Part shown: positions 61,872 through 64,000 of the stretch, piece by piece | Layout of the letters: the number at the start of each line of letters is the position of its first letter | Numbering within the stretch: position 1 is the first letter of the stretch | Origin: Amoebidium appalachense | Taxonomy: Eukaryota; Ichthyosporea | Direction: 5' to 3' | Length of the DNA stretch: 64,000 nucleotides | Assembly (NCBI GenBank): GCA_963693365.1 | Contig: CAVNZM010000008.1 | Coordinates: 1,488,001-1,552,000, forward strand | Made by a program: the position numbers and the translations under genes | The notes under the pieces: generated by a model | Databases searched by the model: none | Seen by the model: the letters and a program-made list of their open reading frames with translations, nothing else | What the model was told of the DNA's origin: nothing

Positions 61872-62715
61872 CGCCACACACACACACACACAGGATGCCA
61901 TCTACACTACCAGCCTGTCCGCCTTTGTGCTGCACCAGCAGCTTCAAGCGTCTTCCACGACCTTCTTTTCCCAGGCCACGGCAAAGAACTGCCCTGCCGT
62001 GGTCGAAAATACCTGGCCCGATTTAAGCCCCCTGCAGCAGAAGCTGAGGGTGCAGCTGGCTCGAATTCCGGCCGCCCCTCTGGAGCAAATCCTAGATCCG
62101 ATTACAGTTAGGATCTCATCGGCACTGCCCACAGCAATCAACCCGTTCCCACTGCACACTCGCATTGCCGCCGCAAACGCCAGCGAAATTCGCCGAACGG
62201 AATCGACCCCCCCTGTCTCCACCAATCCGATCTCCCCGATGCACAGCAATGCGCATTCTGTGCGCCGCGCCTCAGATCAGGCGCAATCGGGCCAACCGAC
62301 CGATTGGCAAATTGAAGAAAATGAGGATGGTACTTCCGAGGTGCCTTCCATCATAGAAACTCCGGCCGCATTCCTTGAGGATAACGAATTTGCGGAGTTT
62401 GAGGAGAACTCGAGCACCCCTGCCGAACAGAGCAGCGAATGTGTGTGCGAGGATGAAACTACAAAGAACGAACGTGAAATTTTCACCATTTCAAGTGAAA
62501 AGGCCAAGGGATATTCGGGCGTTCTGGAATTTGAAGCAGAGTCGCACGGCGGGGTTGCAAACGAGTCCGAGTCGGAAAATGAAGAAATCACGAATATTGT
62601 TATGGATTTTGTAATTCCTGTGGGGGGTTCTGTGGCCAAAAAGGCAGCGGCATTTGAGAGCGATAACGAAATTACTCTCCCATCGATATCTGCACCTACT
62701 GAGGTGTGTGTTTAA
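59389..62715 (+). CDS. BAR-domain protein (BIN/amphiphysin-like), with at least one exon unresolved
   Basis: Exons seen: 59389-59616 (76 aa from the ATG; the exon itself starts at 59370), 60495-60697, and 61894-62715 (to TAA 62713-62715). The first two encode an N-BAR-like helical text: MFHVVKRSLGWYKP, DSDFERVYSQFE, then RLRDSEDATIMQEVN and VVERRHELLKEMDYYR. The last exon begins AIYTTSLSAFVLHQQLQASS, like the third BAR helix. BAR dimers bind and bend membranes in endocytosis or at the actin cortex. The second exon ends in phase 2 but the third starts in phase 0, and about 40 residues of helix 2-3 are missing, so an exon between 60698 and 61893 was not found. The tail (about 220 aa) is acidic and Ser-rich, with no SH3 domain. 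It contains NEFAEFEENS, similar to acidic-phenylalanine motifs that bind AP-1/GGA ear domains (inference). Confidence 0.75.
59780..59837 (+). repeat. Poly(G) run of about 58 bp in the BAR gene intron
   Basis: An unbroken G run after the first BAR coding exon. The same intron also holds poly(C)/A composites at 60001-60085 and 60110-60170 and a G-rich tract 60294-60348. Confidence 0.85.
60698..61893 (+). other. BAR gene intron region where an exon is expected
   Basis: Contains poly(C) 60714-60753 followed by (CA)n, poly(C) 61011-61034, degenerate CA 61040-61130, two copies of ACAACACCGCTTTCCATA (61421 and 61512), C-rich 61675-61722 and poly(C) 61832-61870 before the acceptor. Candidates starting at 61183, 61367 or 61469 hit stops or lack a donor in the required phase. 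Confidence 0.5.
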
Positions 62716-62849
62716 CTTTATTTACGGCGGTATGTGATACCACGTGATTGCCATGGGAGAATGTTGCGATTTAACAGAGGATCTTTAGGTGCATACCAAG
62801 ACTTGCTGGTAGGGTGGATCGTAAGGGGCTTTTTTTTAGTCTGCCGCAT

Positions 62850-62880
<31 letters not shown>

Positions 62881-63448
62881 TTGGTGGTGGTGGTGGTGGG
62901 TGGGTGGCGGTGGTGGGGGGGTTCTAATAGTCAGATTTGCTCTATGAAAAACAAACAGAATACCTAGGCCTTTAAGAAGCGTAGTCTAGGAGCCAAGCTT
63001 TAGCTGACACCCATGTCGACCCGTGCATTATGTTTGTGGAGATGCAAATGTAGCTGCCGCGTGCATGCGGCTATGATGGCTGGATTTGCGTGTTGCATAT
63101 CTTAGTGAGCTAATATTAGCGCTTGGCAAGCATGGGTTGTTACATTAGATCGCCTACCTCTGAGCATCATGATATGCATGTAGGATGCATCTAATATGAA
63201 GCCGGAATGTGGGAGAGAAATCGCTCGAAAGTCCGTCTGAAAGACGTAGAAATACACGTATGTACACGTGTTTTTGCTAAAACGGAAAATATGCCCACAG
63301 CATATGCACATGGGCCCGGGTGGGATGTATGAGAGGTGAGAGCTGTGAAAAGCACACAGGTAAACATTGGTGCTTATAACTGCAGCATTTTCTTGCGCCA
63401 GGTGTAAACTAATATGGGTATGCGGTCGTGAGTGTGAGTGTGAGTGTG

Positions 63449-63486
<38 letters not shown>

Positions 63487-63784
63487 AGGAAGGAAGTCAT
63501 GCCTGCTTGGGCCAACCTGCCAGAATAAAGGAGGGGAGGAGGGGGAGGGGGAAGGCAGCAACTTGAAGGTCTGAAACATCTATATTCGTGCAAATTTCAT
63601 TTTTATTCTTTCGTCCGAACACAATGCTGCCTCATGCACACAGTGATTAGTCAGTATCCATGTGTGCTCTGTCGGCAACACAGATATTCGGTTACATGAC
63701 CAACCCAAGGTCCATGTTGTAGCTTTGCTTACGTTGCATATTTGGGTAAATTGTGTGGTTGTGTGGCTAGTGTTGTCATAAAAT

Positions 63785-63818
<34 letters not shown>

Positions 63819-63917
63819 CTTGCGAGTTAAGCCCAACATTCATGTCATATTCGGTCGATTTCATCATTCGTGAGCTTTCTGCCGGAATCGATTACCTTTC
63901 TTGCGAAAATTTAGACC

Positions 63918-63960
<43 letters not shown>

Positions 63961-64000
63961 AAAAAAAAAAAAAAGAGAGCGCGCGCGAGATAGAGAGAGA
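62716..64000. other. BAR 3' region and right edge, no supported gene
   Basis: (TG)n at 62855-62880 and 63455-63484, (GT)n 63786-63817. 63921-63950 is poly(C) running directly into about 25 A and then GA repeats. A plus-strand reading at 63823-63920 (SYSVDFIIRELSAGIDYLSC) is protein-like and open, but it has no clear donor before the C run; it could be an exon of the next gene. Nothing else stands out. Confidence 0.4.

Overview
This is an intron-dense nuclear segment from a eukaryote with the standard genetic code. Coding exons are short (about 37 to 230 bp, apart from single-exon genes and long last exons) and are bounded by consensus GT-AG sites. Donors are mostly GTATGT, GTGAGT or GTGGGT, and several acceptors have a TACTAAC/T-like branch site. 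Introns and intergenic DNA are packed with poly(C)/poly(G) runs, (CA)n/(TG)n, (TC)n and (GCGT)n. I rebuilt the genes by reading exons, checking splice phases and comparing with families known from memory. No search was run. The gene set (CCT8, Elongin A, S28 serine carboxypeptidase, mitochondrial CoA-transferase, BAR protein) fits an intron-rich protist, perhaps from a holozoan or other opisthokont-side lineage, but the sequence does not prove the taxon.

Layout. 1-1443 (-): 5' end of CCT8 (chaperonin theta subunit), with a motif-rich upstream region at 1604-1666. 2791-3882: two orphan exons. 5221-18053 (+): Elongin A in 16 exons. 19459-29506 (+): secreted or lysosomal S28 peptidase in 12 exons. 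32036-38885: three paralogous small secreted genes (one -, two +) of a six-cysteine, Pro/Trp-rich family I cannot name; two of them lie in a tandem duplication of about 3 kb. 41053-53210 (+): mitochondrial acetyl-CoA hydrolase/transferase in 14 exons. 54969-55804 (-): F-box/LRR gene with a one-base frameshift, divergent from 56083-56775 (+), a single-exon GNAT acetyltransferase. 57179-58181 (-): fragments of one or two unidentified genes. 59389-62715 (+): BAR-domain protein with at least one exon not found.

The three large gene models are phase-consistent from ATG to stop: Elongin A 422 aa, S28 496 aa, CoA-transferase 496 aa.

The genes look like ordinary housekeeping neighbours rather than one pathway. 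The most unusual signals are: (1) the lineage-specific secreted family, with a possible dibasic processing site and an in-frame TGA in one copy; (2) a dispersed element family whose copies run into poly(C), including two near-identical copies of about 390 bp in unrelated introns; (3) intronic tandem repeats at 3' splice sites in four introns; (4) recurrent composite tracts of C-run, A-run and GAAA-rich DNA in a fixed order.
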